Below, piece after piece: positions 1 through 9,879 of a stretch of 64,000 bases of DNA. Both the position numbers and the translations under genes were made by a program. The number at the start of each line of letters is the position of its first letter. The stretch's first letter is position 1. Where the stretch lies: the NCBI GenBank assembly GCA_007922305.1, contig ML677334.1, forward strand, positions 58,598,453-58,662,452, in the 5' to 3' direction. The notes beneath the pieces are model-generated. The model saw only the letters and a program-made list of their open reading frames with translations, made no database searches and had not been told where the DNA came from. The stretch is from Dermatemys mawii (taxonomy: Eukaryota > Chordata > Testudines > Dermatemydidae).

Positions 1-157
1 GCCACGTTGATTACAATGAGCAAACGCCACTGCATTTGCTGAATATCTAAGCAAATCTAAGCAAAGCAGAAGCAAATTGTATTCCCATAACCACACCCAG
101 TGTCTCTCCCTCTCCCAGCTAGCTGTCAGGAAAGCATTCATTCAGATGCTGCTTACA
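1..157 (-). repeat. 3' LTR of the Gypsy element, truncated by window edge
   Basis: Bases 1-157 match 4821-4964 along most of their length, including shared GAATATCTAAGCAA and CTGCTTACA blocks, with small indels. The repeat stops at TTACA (157), which is the TGTAA start of the LTR on the minus strand, directly beside the polypurine tract. The two copies differ by many substitutions, so the insertion is old. Confidence 0.8.
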
Positions 158-168
158 TCCTCCCCCCA
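158..168 (-). other. Polypurine tract of the Gypsy element
   Basis: On the minus strand this reads TGGGGGGAGGA immediately before the TGTAA start of the 3' LTR. This is the expected position and composition for the plus-strand primer of reverse transcription in LTR elements. Confidence 0.65.
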
Positions 169-284
169 GCCAAGAATGCATCATCCCAGCAAATCCCGAT
201 CCAGATTATACCAACTGCATGAGTTCTCCTCAAAGGGTTTGAGGAAATCCAGTATGGCTGCCACAAGCCTGTGAGCTAAGTGTA

Positions 285-749
285 TCACTTTCTCACTAAC
301 CACTCCATAAGTGCATCATAAGTTAACCTGTTTACTGGCCTGATAACTCTGTTGCCCTTATTGAGAATGGACATGGCAGGGGCAGTGAGGACTTCTTCTG
401 GGGATAGGGATGATGAGGGTTCCCTTGAGGGTGCCCCCTCTACTGGTGCAGGTCCTTGTATCTCTTGCTCAGATACTGGAATGTCCAGGGCACCAGAGAT
501 ACCTGCCACTTGTATGTCCCCTTTGTCCAGCAACCTAGGTGTATCATCACAGGCTTGTTTTTCTTCCAGGACGTCTGGGAAGGCTAGTGAGGTAAACACA
601 TTGTCCCAGGCCGATCTTATCATTGCTGGGAGGTTGCCAGCAACAGGTCTATATGCTTCTGCCCTGGGTTTTAGAGCTGAAGAAGTGGGGCTCTCACTGG
701 GTTCAGCTGATGGAGGCTGGAATCTGGTCTCCATTCCAGGACACTCCAT
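285..749 (-). pseudogene. C-terminal tail of the Gypsy pol polyprotein
   Basis: An open stretch of 154 codons, rich in Pro, Ser and Glu, ending about 120 bp before the polypurine tract. Its last 20 residues (RPVNRLTYDALMEW region) resemble the R-P-x-R-L-x-Y type tail that follows integrase in several vertebrate Gypsy elements. The integrase core that should precede it is absent; the space beyond is occupied by a Penelope fragment. It overlaps an open frame on the opposite strand (352-858), which I regard as its shadow. The identification as pol tail is inference from position and the short tail motif; an unrelated accessory frame is possible. Confidence 0.45.
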
Positions 750-765
750 GGTAGCGTCCTCCTCC

Positions 766-1014
766 TCAGAAGTGACAAAGAGTCTTGTAGCACCTTATAG
801 ACTAACAGATTTTAGGGATCATGAGCTTTCGTGGACTAAGACCCACTTCATCAGATGAATGTTGTGGAAATCTCCAGAGGCAGGTATAAATAGCAGGCAA
901 GAAAGCAAGCTAAATTCAATCGGGGGGGGCGAAGCCCACTTCCAGCAGCTGATCTGGAGGTGTGAACACACAGAGAGGAGAAACTGCTTTTGTAATTGTC
1001 GTCAGTTACAAAAG
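766..1014 (+). mobile_element. Penelope-like element fragment
   Basis: Contains TAGCACCTTATAGACTAACA followed by GAGCTTTCGTGGACTAAGAC and ACTTCATCAGATG. These are diverged versions of blocks at 6421-6495 in the better preserved copy, in the same orientation. It interrupts the Gypsy element between the RT region and the C-terminal tail, so it inserted into, or replaced, the RNase H/integrase part. The downstream boundary is approximate. Confidence 0.7.
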
Positions 1015-1019
1015 CAGTG

Positions 1020-1959
1020 ATTTCTCAAAAAATCCTTTCACATCTCTTGTATCATCGTGGCCCAAAGGGCTCTAAGGGGGCATAGTGTCTCTACCCTTAC
1101 TCTTGGTCTTACACTTGCTCTTGCTGGATGGGTAAAATCATTCTGAGGCTTTATGATGGTAGCATAATTCTTCACAAACCTCTGATATTAACCATTAAAT
1201 CCGAGAAAGATCTTAAACTCTCTCTAATTACTTGGATGTGACCATGTAGCGGGTGCTTCTATTTTATCTGGATCAGTACTTGTGCTTTTTTTGGGACATG
1301 ATGTGACTCATGTACTTCACTGAAGTTCTGCAGAACTGGCATTTATCAATGGAAAGCTTCAGTTCATAGGCCTCCCACCTATCAAGCACTTTAAGAAGTC
1401 TTTCTTCATGCTCCTCCCAGGTCCTTCCAAATACAATCAGGTCATCCAAATAAATCAAGAGTTGCAGTAAGTTCATGTCTCCCACAACTTTCTCCATAAG
1501 ATGTTGAAATGTGGCAGGTGCCCCAGAAATCCCTTGGGGCATGCGTTCAAACTCATAAAACCCTAATGGACAGATGAAGGCTGTCTTCTCCTTACCTTCT
1601 GCTCCCAGAAGGATCTGGTAATATCCACTTCGAAGATCCAATACTGAGAACCACTGGCTTCCCAGCAAACAGTTTAAGGCATCTTGTATTCGAGGCATGG
1701 TGTACTGGTCAACCACAGTATGGCTGTTTAGGGTGTAGTAGTTGATACACATCCAGATTTTTCCATTCTTTTTATGGATCACCACAATGGGTGAGGCGTA
1801 TGGGTTGTGGGACTCAGTAATGATGCCATTTGCAATCAGCTCCTGAAGATGATGTTGCACATCTTCCATCTCTGAGAGAGCAATCTTCCCAGATCTCTCC
1901 CTGAAGAGTCGAGAGTCGTGTAGTCTGACGTTGTGCTCCACCTCTTTGGCACACTCCAC
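1020..1959 (-). pseudogene. Gypsy reverse transcriptase
   Basis: The main open stretch (1273-1959, 228 codons) holds the fingers and palm of a Ty3/Gypsy reverse transcriptase. Seen motifs are SPIVVIHKKNGKIWMCINYYTLN, the DLRSGYYQI catalytic Asp box, the PLGFYEFERMPQGISGAPATFQ block, and YLDDLIVF, the catalytic YXDD box. It continues in another frame to about 1020, where an L-G-F-x-G-x-Y-Q-R-F-V-K connection motif can be read, giving at least one frameshift. The enzyme would have copied the element's RNA into cDNA in cytoplasmic particles. RNase H is not found. Catalytic Asp residues are intact but the reading frame is not. Confidence 0.88.
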
Positions 1960-2154
1960 TCTTGCAGTGAGAATACCCTGGATATTTCACAAACTTTCTT
2001 CCTCTGGCGATCTTTCCACTCCTAGGACAATGGCGAGTCTCCAAAGTCAAACTTTGCAGGATCTATTGGTGGCATTTGAGTTTCACGCTGGGGTCTTACA
2101 ATGGTTTCATGCTCAAAGAGGTCTGCTGTCTTCTGCCTTTGCTTCACAACATCA

Positions 2155-2916
2155 TCATGGCAGTATAATCACCTTTTCCTGGGCTTCAGCAGGTAGGGTT
2201 ATGACTCCACTGGGAACCAGCACTCCTTCAGGGAGCTCTCCTTCAGCTGGCTGCTCTACCATTGCTAATGCCCCTTTACTGCCTTTCAGCCATGTACTCA
2301 TGACAAACGCTTCTTGCTCTGTCCTTGCAGGCACTACTAATGCCCCCACTGATAGCTCAGATGCCTCCTTTTTAGTGCTCTCAATTTTCCTATAGGCTTC
2401 AGCACAAAGCGTATAGATCATCAGGGTGTTCAGGTATTGGTCCTCAGCCCATCGTCTGCAGTACTCCACAAGTACCTTGAAGAGACTGGAGTTGGTCTCT
2501 ATCAGCACATACACATCAGCCATTTCATTAGGGTTGGGGAATGTTAAGGCAGTAGTGTCTACCACTTTTCTTACTCCAGCAACCTCCTCTGGAAATTCCT
2601 GATGCACTATGACAAACTCTTGGTAGGGATATTCATCCATGCTGAGGCCACACAGGCCAAGGCTGGTCAGTGGCTGTATAGGCAGGTGTCTAAGCATCTG
2701 TTGGTAGAATGACTGAAATATAATAGTCACCTGAGATCCAGTGTCAAGCACTGCTTTACATTCTGCGTATTCAATCCTCACCGTGACCTCTGCTTGAGGC
2801 CCTTTCAGTCTTGAGGGGATCCCAGCTGGACATTCTTTTCCAGGGGAGCATTCAAATCCTCTGGGCCTGGGTGGTTCCCGGCCCCCGATTCTTCGGCAGT
2901 TCTTCGCCCCTCCCAA
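2155..2916 (-). pseudogene. Gypsy aspartic protease region
   Basis: An open stretch of 253 codons containing V-L-D-T-G-S-Q-V-T, the D-T/S-G active-site loop of retroviral-type aspartic proteases, about 60 residues in, preceded by the usual hydrophobic strand (VRIEYAECKAVLD). It would have cleaved the element's Gag-Pol precursor. It lies between the nucleocapsid segment (overlapping frame, 2805-3200) and the reverse transcriptase, in the standard order, but the join to RT around 1960-2154 is frameshifted. The C-terminal half is not recognisable as a named domain and is likely the linker to RT. Confidence 0.75.
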
Positions 2917-3200
2917 CTGATCCTCAGCTTTCCATACACGAAGGAGGGATTTTCTTCATTATGACACTTGGCAGCACTGTGTCCATCCTGACCACAGAAG
3001 AATTGCCCTTTTCCCCTTCGCTCAAATGGAATGGTAGCCCTAAATGCTGACTTCTCCATTGCCACAGCCAGAGGCTCCTTATGCCTGGAAGTCTTACTCT
3101 GGTCAATGGTCCTTTGCAGCTCATCTATTGTTCTGTTAGAACCTGCACCTGTTGGGCAAGTTCCTCTCTGGTGCTCATCATTAGTGCACTGGCTGTTCAC
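2805..3200 (-). pseudogene. Gypsy gag nucleocapsid segment with zinc knuckle
   Basis: 131 open codons include F-F-C-G-Q-D-G-H-S-A-A-K-C, which is C-x2-[gap]-G-H-x4-C: a CCHC zinc knuckle that keeps the Gly-His and the last Cys. In the family this module binds and packages the element RNA. The segment precedes the protease on the minus strand and overlaps it by about 110 bp in another frame. The remaining gag is separated from it by the 626-bp transposon at 3337-3962. Confidence 0.65.
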
Positions 3201-3336
3201 AGGGGTGCTGCTGGCTCAGACGGTTGGGCTTCCCAAAACTCACTGACAGCCTGCTTTTCTCCCTCCTCTCTGACCTCTTTTATCAGCTGGGAGTAACAAG
3301 GGGGATGTTCCTGTTCTCTTAACCAGAGAGGAAGTA

Positions 3337-3962
3337 CAGTGGAGCCCTATTATAATGCGACCGATGGGATCCAAGAAATCCCATTGCGCTAAATGTGGGG
3401 TCACGTTATAGCGGGGTCCCACTCCCTGGCAGGCGGAGGTTGCGGCTTCTCTCCCCGCTGCCCAGCAGGGGAGAGAAGCTGCAGCCCCGCGCCTACCGGA
3501 GACAGGGGACTCCGGGGCTGCAGGCGCCCATGTTCCAGAGAAGCCGCTGCTGGAAGCTGCTGCCATGCGCCTGCCGGGACAGGGTGGCTCCGGGGCTGTA
3601 TGCAGGCCCGGAGTCCCCACCCACAACAGGCGTGGAGCCGTGGCTTCCACAGCGAACTCCCGGGCTGCAGTCTGCAGTCCTGGAGTTCTCTGTCCCAGGC
3701 AGGTGTGGGGCCGCGGCTTCTCTCCCCTACTAGGCAGCGGGGAGAGAAGCCATGGCCCTGGGACTGCAGTCCTGGAGTTCTCTGTCTCTTGCAGGCAGGG
3801 GCCCAGGCTTCTTTCCACGCTGCCCAGCAGGGGAGAGAAGCCTCGCACCCCCGCACCTGCCCGGGACAGAGAACTCCAAGGCTGCAGACTTGGGAGCCAC
3901 AGTATAATCGTACTATATCTGGATTTGCGTTATACTGGGGAGTGTTATACCGGGCTCCACTG
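3337..3962. mobile_element. Tc1/mariner-type miniature transposon, GC-rich interior
   Basis: The ends are inverted copies of each other: CAGTGGAGCCC at 3337 and GGGCTCCACTG ending at 3962. TA flanks both sides (3335-3336 and 3963-3964), the target duplication of the Tc1/mariner superfamily. The subterminal parts repeat TATAATGCG/ACGTTATA-like blocks. The interior is very GC-rich and carries several copies, in both orientations, of a CTTCTCTCCCC...GGGGAGAGAAG foldback. No transposase is encoded, so it is non-autonomous. Long open frames on both strands here (for example 3240-3848 minus, 3393-3965 plus) are by-products of GC-rich repeats. Confidence 0.85.
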
Positions 3963-4077
3963 TAGAATCAGGTGTTGATACTGAGTTCCCCTTACAATTT
4001 GAGCCTGTCTGGTCTGATCCATCTGCTCAGCGGTCACTGCTCCCCTCTGAACAGCTCCCTAAAGCAGCCTCTCCAGT

Positions 4078-4578
4078 CTACGTACATAAGCTGAAACCTT
4101 CTCGCCCTTCGCTGTTGAGAATTAAGGAACTTACTATAACTGTCCTCAGGCCCTTTATGCGCCCAAAGGTGTGTTCAAGGGCCTCTAGACAGCCCTTCAC
4201 CCTGACCCCAAGGGTAGTGAGCTTCAGGGTGCGAATCATATCTAATGCTGGGCCCCTGAGGCTCTCTACTAGACATCTTTGCTTCTTGGCATCTGGTATA
4301 GCCCACTCCTGCAGCATTTCAGTGGTATGTTCTAATCAGGGTTCAAACTCCTCTTCCTCAGGTATTGGGATGGGACCACCAGCAAATAACCTTAACTTAG
4401 AATAAAAGCTTGATGTAGCATGGGACAATACAACCTTTTCCAGTGTTTGCCCCAGAGCTTTTACCTGATCATTGGCTGAGGATGCAGCCCCAGAGCTAGA
4501 GGCTACTGAGCCAAGGCACAACAAACCTGACATATTAGCCATTATATAAGCAGTGAGTTCCTCAAAATATAAACACAA
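4078..4578 (-). pseudogene. Gypsy gag, capsid part
   Basis: Two open pieces (4336-4578 and 4078-4317) in different frames. The first ends with LRLFAGGPIPIPEEEEFEP and the second starts MLQEW and contains VESLRGPALDMIRTLK and CLEALEHTFG. These blocks are characteristic of the Gypsy gag family from which the vertebrate PNMA genes derive. Gag would form the particle shell. A stop or frameshift near 4320-4336 separates the pieces, and the link to the nucleocapsid is interrupted by the insertion at 3337-3962. Confidence 0.7.
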
Positions 4579-4635
4579 TTATTTCCCAACTTAGTGAATC
4601 ACTCAAGATGTGTTTGTGAGGGGTATTGACCCAGG

Positions 4636-4655
4636 ATCTCGGACGAGACCCCCAA
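4636..4655 (-). other. Primer binding site, proline-tRNA type
   Basis: On the minus strand, two bases after the LTR, the sequence reads TGGGGGTCTCGTCCGAGAT. It matches the complement of the tRNA-Pro 3' end (TGGGGGCTCGTCCGGGAT) apart from one inserted base and one or two substitutions. This is the expected priming site for minus-strand DNA synthesis. Confidence 0.65.
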
Positions 4656-4657
4656 AA

Positions 4658-4964
4658 TGTAACCCTTCTTCCAGGTGGAGCCAGCAGTACCCAGAACCAG
4701 GTTCAATATCTAGGAGTTCCTTTCCATTGATAAAACAAAGAACTGGCTCGAGTCCCCCACCTAAGAAAATTACACACTTCCCCCACATTCAATACTAACG
4801 TGATTTGTTATGCAACACCAGCCAAGTTGATTATAATGAGCCAAATGCTGAATATCTAAGCAACTCTAAGCAAAAAGGAGCAAACTGTATTTACATAAAC
4901 ACACCCAGACCTCTACCCCTCCAAGACAGCTGTGAGGGAAGCATTTATTCAGACCCTGCTTACA
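4658..4964 (-). repeat. 5' LTR of the Gypsy element
   Basis: Plus-strand boundaries are TGTAACCC at 4658 and GCTTACA ending at 4964, giving a TG...CA LTR of 307 bp. Its distal 144 bp match window bases 1-157. It abuts the primer binding site on the inner side. Confidence 0.8.
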
Positions 4965-6375
4965 TTTAAATAAGAAAACGAATTTACCTATCTGTAATTC
5001 TTGTTCTCTGAGGACATGAGACAGGATTGCAAGGTCCCTCTCCCACCACCATTATTATCTTCTGGTAAAGTGCCCAGAGCTCTACAGACCATGTAAACTT
5101 GTCTGCTCTTTCTTCTTCCTGGCTCTTCACAGGAGTCTTTGGTAGCTACTCCCTTACTGGGTTATTTTGGAAGCTGGCAATTAAAAGGAAGGCTTTCAAG
5201 AAACTATTGGAATCTACCTAATTCCCCTAACTTTAGCTGCAGGGCAGGCAAATTGGCTTCTACAGTATCTTTATACTGCCTTATAGGGCATCTCTCAGCT
5301 GCTGTCTATTTGGTTTTTGTATTTTTGGATACTAAATGTTTAAAATCTGAAACAAGACATTTTATTGCAGGCTGTGCAGGAATTAATTATTCAGTAAAGT
5401 CAGTTTTATTAAAAAACAACAATAACAAAACAAAGTTGAACTCTGGTGAACAATCCAAATGAGCCCGACTGATCAGAAGGCATCAGGCATCCTTTAGCAG
5501 AACCTGAGGAAATGTCTCAATAAGGCAAGCAGGATGCTGAAAAGTAACCTGGAAAGCCAAAGTATGCACTGCACTGTAGCAAAAGGGAGACTCTCTATCA
5601 GCAGCAGCAAAAATTGAACTGACAGAGGCAGTAGGAGCCACTGTACCACCTCACCAGGGTCTTGTGTCGCACTGATTCCATATTAGTTTTGTTCAGTTTA
5701 CAAATAATACATTAAAACTGCCAGTTCTGCAAACAACCAGTGGTCAGAAAGTCAAGCTGGGTTCTCTCCTTTTCATACATCATCAGTAAAAGTAATGATA
5801 TTGCAGGTTGCACACCTGTAACTGGTGCATAATTTGGCCTGGTATTCCTGGCAATGTTGCATAAGAAGGAATGAATCCAGCTGACAGTCTGATCCGAAGC
5901 TGGTTGCACAGGGGTGACAGAAAGAAACAACTGTTTTATTTGTAAATTATGCAAACTTGATGTGGAATCAATGAGACACAAACATGGAATCCCACAATGC
6001 AGATACAGTTTGGAATGGAATTATTCTTCAAGGATTCTGTTGTGTCTTTACAGCTATTTGTGTCCTCCAGCAGGACATACAATACCTCCCAATGAACTTG
6101 GGCAGGATAGTTAATGTTTTACACCCTTTTAGTAAAAGTTATATGCTCTGTTCTCAGCTGTGTCAGGGCCCTGAATCTTTTAGTGTGGCTGGTTCTACTA
6201 TAGATGCTAGCTAGGAGCAGTTCTTCTACTCATGAGAACACAAACACTGCAGCTGAGCCCACATCTGAGTGAGGAAGCAAGAAGGGAGAGGCTATTTACA
6301 CTCCTTCCCTCCTTGTGCAACTACACAGGAACTAGGCAAACCAGGATGGTTTATCTGAATCACTATTTCCCCAAA
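4965..6375. other. No gene seen; unassigned DNA
   Basis: 4974-5090 begins with a TTACCTATCTGTAATTCTTG-TTCTCTGA block that recurs in looser form at 48740-48780, so it is probably an interspersed repeat. Short open frames (5139-5462 plus, 5712-5981 minus) have no recognisable motif. Confidence 0.4.
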
Positions 6376-7587
6376 GTGGTAGCCGTGTTAGTCTGTATCC
6401 GCAAATACAATGAAGAGTACTTGTGGCACCTTAGAGACTAACAAATTTATTTGGGCATAAGCTTTTGTGGGCTAAAACCCACCTCATCAGATGTATAGAG
6501 TGGAACATACAGTAGGAAGATATATATAGAGAGAGAACATGAAAAGATGGGGGTTGCCATACCAACTCTAAGAGGCTAATTAATTAAGGTGAGCTATTAT
6601 CAGCCGGAGAAAAAAAAACTTTTTGTAGTGATAATCAGGATGGCCCATTTCACATAGTTGACAAGAAGGTGTGAGTAATAGTCTCCTTTAGCCTCCAACT
6701 AAAACCTCTTCAGTGCATCATCAAACCTATCCTTCAGGACGACCCCTCACTCTCATAGATCCTGGGAGACAGACCAGTCTTTGCTTACAGACAGCCCTCC
6801 TAATCTGAAGCAAATACTCACCAGCAACCACACATCACACAACAGAAACACCAACTCAAGAACTTATCCTTGCAACAAAGTCCAGTGCCAACTCTGTCCA
6901 CATATCTATTCAAGTGCCACCATCATAGGACCTAATCACATCAGCCACACTATCAGGGGCTTGCTCGTTCACCTGGACATCTACCAATGTGATATATGCC
7001 ATTATGTGCCAGCAATGCCCCTCTGCCATGTACATTGGCTAAACCGGACAGTCTCTATGCAAAGGAATAAATGGACACAAATCTGACATCAGGAATCATA
7101 ACATTCAAAAACCAGTAGGAGAACGCTTCAGTCTCTCTGGCCACTCAGTAACCGACCTAGAAGTGGCAATTCTTAAACAAAAAACCTTCAAAAACAGATT
7201 CCAATGAGAAACTGCTGAACTGGAATTAAATTAGGCTTGAATAAAGACTGGGAGTGGCTGGATCATTACACACACTGAAATCTATTTCCCCATGTAAATT
7301 TTCCCCTACTGTTACTAACACCTTCTTGTCAACTGTTTGAAATGGGCCATCCTGATTATCATTACAAAAAGTTTTTTCTCCTTCTGATAATAGCTCACCT
7401 TAATTAATTAGCCTCTTAAGTTGGTATGGCAATCCCCATCTTTTCATGTTCTCTGTATATACATCTATATATATCTTCGTACTGTATGTCCCACTCTATA
7501 CATCTGATGAAGTGGGTTTTAGTCCTGAAAGCTTATGCCCAAATAAATTTGTTAGTCTCTAAGGTGCCACAAGTACTCCTCGTTCTA
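6376..7587 (+). mobile_element. Penelope-like element with inverted terminal arms
   Basis: The outer ~300 bp on each side are inverted copies. The left arm has AGTACTTGTGGCACCTTAGAG at 6417 and the right arm ends with its complement CTCTAAGGTGCCACAAGTACT. Matching blocks continue inward through AACCCACCTCATCAGATG/CATCTGATGAAGTGGGTT, CTAATTAATTAAGGTGAGCT/its complement, and TTGACAAGAAGGTG/CACCTTCTTGTCAA. Between the arms lies a GIY-YIG endonuclease relic. Such 'pseudo-LTRs' in inverted orientation plus a C-terminal GIY-YIG domain are known for Penelope-like elements. The RT part is gone, so this copy is dead. Confidence 0.85.
6700..7250 (+). pseudogene. GIY-YIG endonuclease end of a Penelope-like polyprotein
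   Basis: The longest open piece (6781-7086) has PPNLKQILTSN, then a C-x4-C-x2-C-P-H-I zinc-binding-like cluster. In the next frame (around 6985-7060) follow V-I-Y-A-I-M-C and M-Y-I-G, the GIY and YIG halves of the nuclease fold, then N-G-H-K-S-D-I-R-N. Further on comes P-V-G-E-R-F-S-L-S-G-H-S-V-T-D-L, the typical C-terminal block. The domain would nick target DNA for integration. At least one frameshift and an in-frame stop right after YIG disable it. No reverse transcriptase is left upstream. Confidence 0.8.
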
Positions 7588-9090
7588 TTTCCCCAGCATA
7601 AGGTAAGAAACAATTTTATGAGAATGTTATAAAAATAGTCACTTGGCCCAATCCAGGACCCTGCTCCATCTGCTTTGTGTTTCAGTGCAAAGTAGTTGGA
7701 CAGCTAGAAGATCTAACCATGGGGAATCATTAAGCAGCAGAAAACCACCATAGTGGCTCTGACATCAGCCCTTTTATACACCCAATGCAGGGGGCATTAC
7801 CTAGGGAAAGGGTCATGAAGATGCAACCACATATCATTAAGTTTAAAAGATAGGAATCTGCACATTTTATACTGAAAACATGTATGTTTTTTCTAATAAC
7901 ATGCTATGGGAGGATGGTCATTTTCCGTTTTGTGTTTAAATGTGTCCTTTGGTAGCTTAAAAACAATGAAATGTTTTTTATTAATAAACTTAATAGATTA
8001 AATGTTTGATTCTTTTTTTATTTTCAAACTGTCTTTTGAGTTATGTTGTCTGAAGTTTATTATGGGTAATGCAGCTATTAATGCTTTGGAGAGAACTCTA
8101 AGTAAAAGGTTTGACTTTTTCAAACACATGTTAATTGTACCTGCTGAAGGTCCAAAGAACTCAAGATTGCATAGCTGAATGGTTTCAAAAAAGAAAGAAA
8201 ATTATGTTACTTAGCTCTTTTTATATAAAGTTGTTAGGTATTGGGAGGGGGAAACATTCACTGGAATTCAGAGGAGGAAAAAACTCATTACTTTTAAGTA
8301 GGTGGGCACACTGCCTCTTAGAAATTTTAATGCTGTTTGTATAGAACATCCAGAGTGTGTGTGTTGTATTCATCCCTGAAGAGAAATGGTTTTATTTTTG
8401 TATCGGACTCGACAGTTCTACTGCTATTTTAGTCCCAGAAATATGTTAGCGGGGTAACCCAGGAAGTTAAATAAACTCATTTTCATAATTGTGTTTTAGA
8501 CATTGCCTTTTATTTCTCCAACAGACCAATATCATATAGATCATGCCCTGAGGCCTGCTTATAGTTCCAAGAGATTGAAAGGGCAGCTGTAGTTCCAGCC
8601 GAGCGTCCCAAGGCAGCTTTATGCCCTTAAAACTTCCCTTACACTGGAATGATCAGATACCCCCGTTTTATGAGCAGAACCTGAAGGCAGTGCAGCAGAA
8701 AGCACTGATACTGGAGGATCTGTCCCATTCATTTTACCATAGGGACCCTAGAAAAAAGTAGAGCTGGATAAAAAATGGGACAATGATTCATGAACAGGTT
8801 TGCAAATCAGAACCTGAATTACCATTTGACATATTGGCATTCTTTGTATTGCTTTGTCATGGGTATTCATATAAGCCAAGTTTTACAAATTTTTTTGGAA
8901 AATAAAAAAACAGAATTATAATGGGAATTTGTTTTATGACAAAACAAAAATTATTTTGCATGGAAGCAGAGGCAATTTATGTAGTGGCCATTGTAGCATA
9001 CCAATAAAGGGAGGGGAAAATGGAAGAAGGTGACAGGGAGATGGAGGAGGAGGAGACCAGTATAAGGGAGGAGTGGGAAAGAAGGACCAG
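7588..9090. other. No gene seen; AT-rich DNA
   Basis: I see no splice-bounded open frame, TIR or tandem array. Only short chance open frames occur (for example 8135-8344 plus). Confidence 0.4.
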
Positions 9091-9750
9091 TAGGATTGCC
9101 AGATGTCTGGTTTTCGACTGGAAAGTCTGGTCGAAAAGGGAACCTGACAGTGTCCTGTCAGTATTACTGACCAGACACCAAAAGTGCGGTTACCTGAGTA
9201 ACCATCCACAAGCGGGTTCCGCTCTGCTGCTGGGTGGGTGGGAACTGGGAACAGCAGCTGCTACTGGAGCTGGAGAAGCACTCAGGAACCGGCCAGTCTG
9301 ACAGAGAGAGGTATCGGCAGCCAGCGCCCGGGGGAAGGGATCCTGAAACGTGCGGCATTTGAGAAGCGGGGCCGTTGCCTGGGCTCATCACCCAGACCAC
9401 CTTCTCATCCCCCTTTGTGCCCCACCCCTGGGTGCTGCCCTCTATCCTGTCCCAGTCACCTCTCCACCTCTGGAGCACAGCTTTCCCTCCCCCATCCTCC
9501 CCAGTCAGCCCCCCGCTGCCAGAGCATGGCTCTGCCTCCCCTATCCTTCCCTAACCAGCCCTCCACTCTGAGAGCCCTGCTCAGCTGGAGGGGGCAGGGA
9601 GGTGAAGGGGAAAGAGAAGCAGGAGGAGGGCCTCGAGGGAAGAGGCAGAGCAGAGGCAGGGCCTTAGCGGGCAAGAGATTGAACAGGGGTAGAGCCTGAG
9701 GGGGGAAGAGGTGGGCGGGAGAGGTTCTGGTGCTCAGTTGGCCACACTAA
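9091..9750. mobile_element. Probable non-autonomous DNA transposon, GC-rich
   Basis: Begins TAGGATTGCCAGATGTCTGG and ends TGGCCACACTAA, whose complement (TTAGTGTGGCCA) is a diverged inverted copy of the start. Next comes a GGTTTTCGACTGGAAAGTCTGG-TCGAAAAGGGA self-complementary block that I associate with a turtle interspersed repeat. The interior (9240-9720) is GC-rich and yields long open frames on both strands without protein-like composition. No clear target duplication was found. Confidence 0.5.
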
Positions 9751-9879
9751 GGATAAGGCTGGACAGGACTGAAAGTAGGATCCACTTATCACCTTTGTGG
9801 ACTGACTGCAGTGGTTGATATTGCTGTGGTTGAAATTAAGATTGTGTTTTCCTGTGAGGAAACTTGTGTAATGTGTAGC

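Larger units (their letters stand above)
1..4964 (-). mobile_element. Ty3/Gypsy LTR retrotransposon, decayed, left end beyond the window
   Basis: An element read right to left. From 5' to 3' on the minus strand it shows a 307-bp LTR (4658-4964), a primer binding site, gag remnants, a CCHC nucleocapsid segment, an aspartic protease, a reverse transcriptase, a proline-rich C-terminal tail, a polypurine tract and the start of the second LTR (1-157), which runs off the window. The gag-protease-RT order and the RT motifs fit Ty3/Gypsy. RNase H and integrase are missing. Two foreign insertions (766-1014 and 3337-3962) and many frameshifts make it inactive. Because the left LTR is truncated by the window, target-site duplication cannot be checked. 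Confidence 0.85.

Noticed and set aside
352..858. 168-codon plus-strand frame
   Set aside because: Shadow of the minus-strand pol tail frame, and it runs into a Penelope fragment.
1931..2395. 154-codon plus-strand frame
   Set aside because: Antisense to the Gypsy protease-RT region; no motif of its own.
3240..3978. Several long open frames on both strands (up to 202 codons)
   Set aside because: They lie in the GC-rich repeated core of a TA-flanked miniature transposon, overlap on both strands, and have Pro/Gly/Arg-rich, non-protein-like composition.
9238..9699. 153-codon plus-strand frame in GC-rich DNA, possible first exon with CpG island
   Set aside because: Open frames occur on both strands, and the segment is bounded by diverged inverted ends of a transposon-like repeat.
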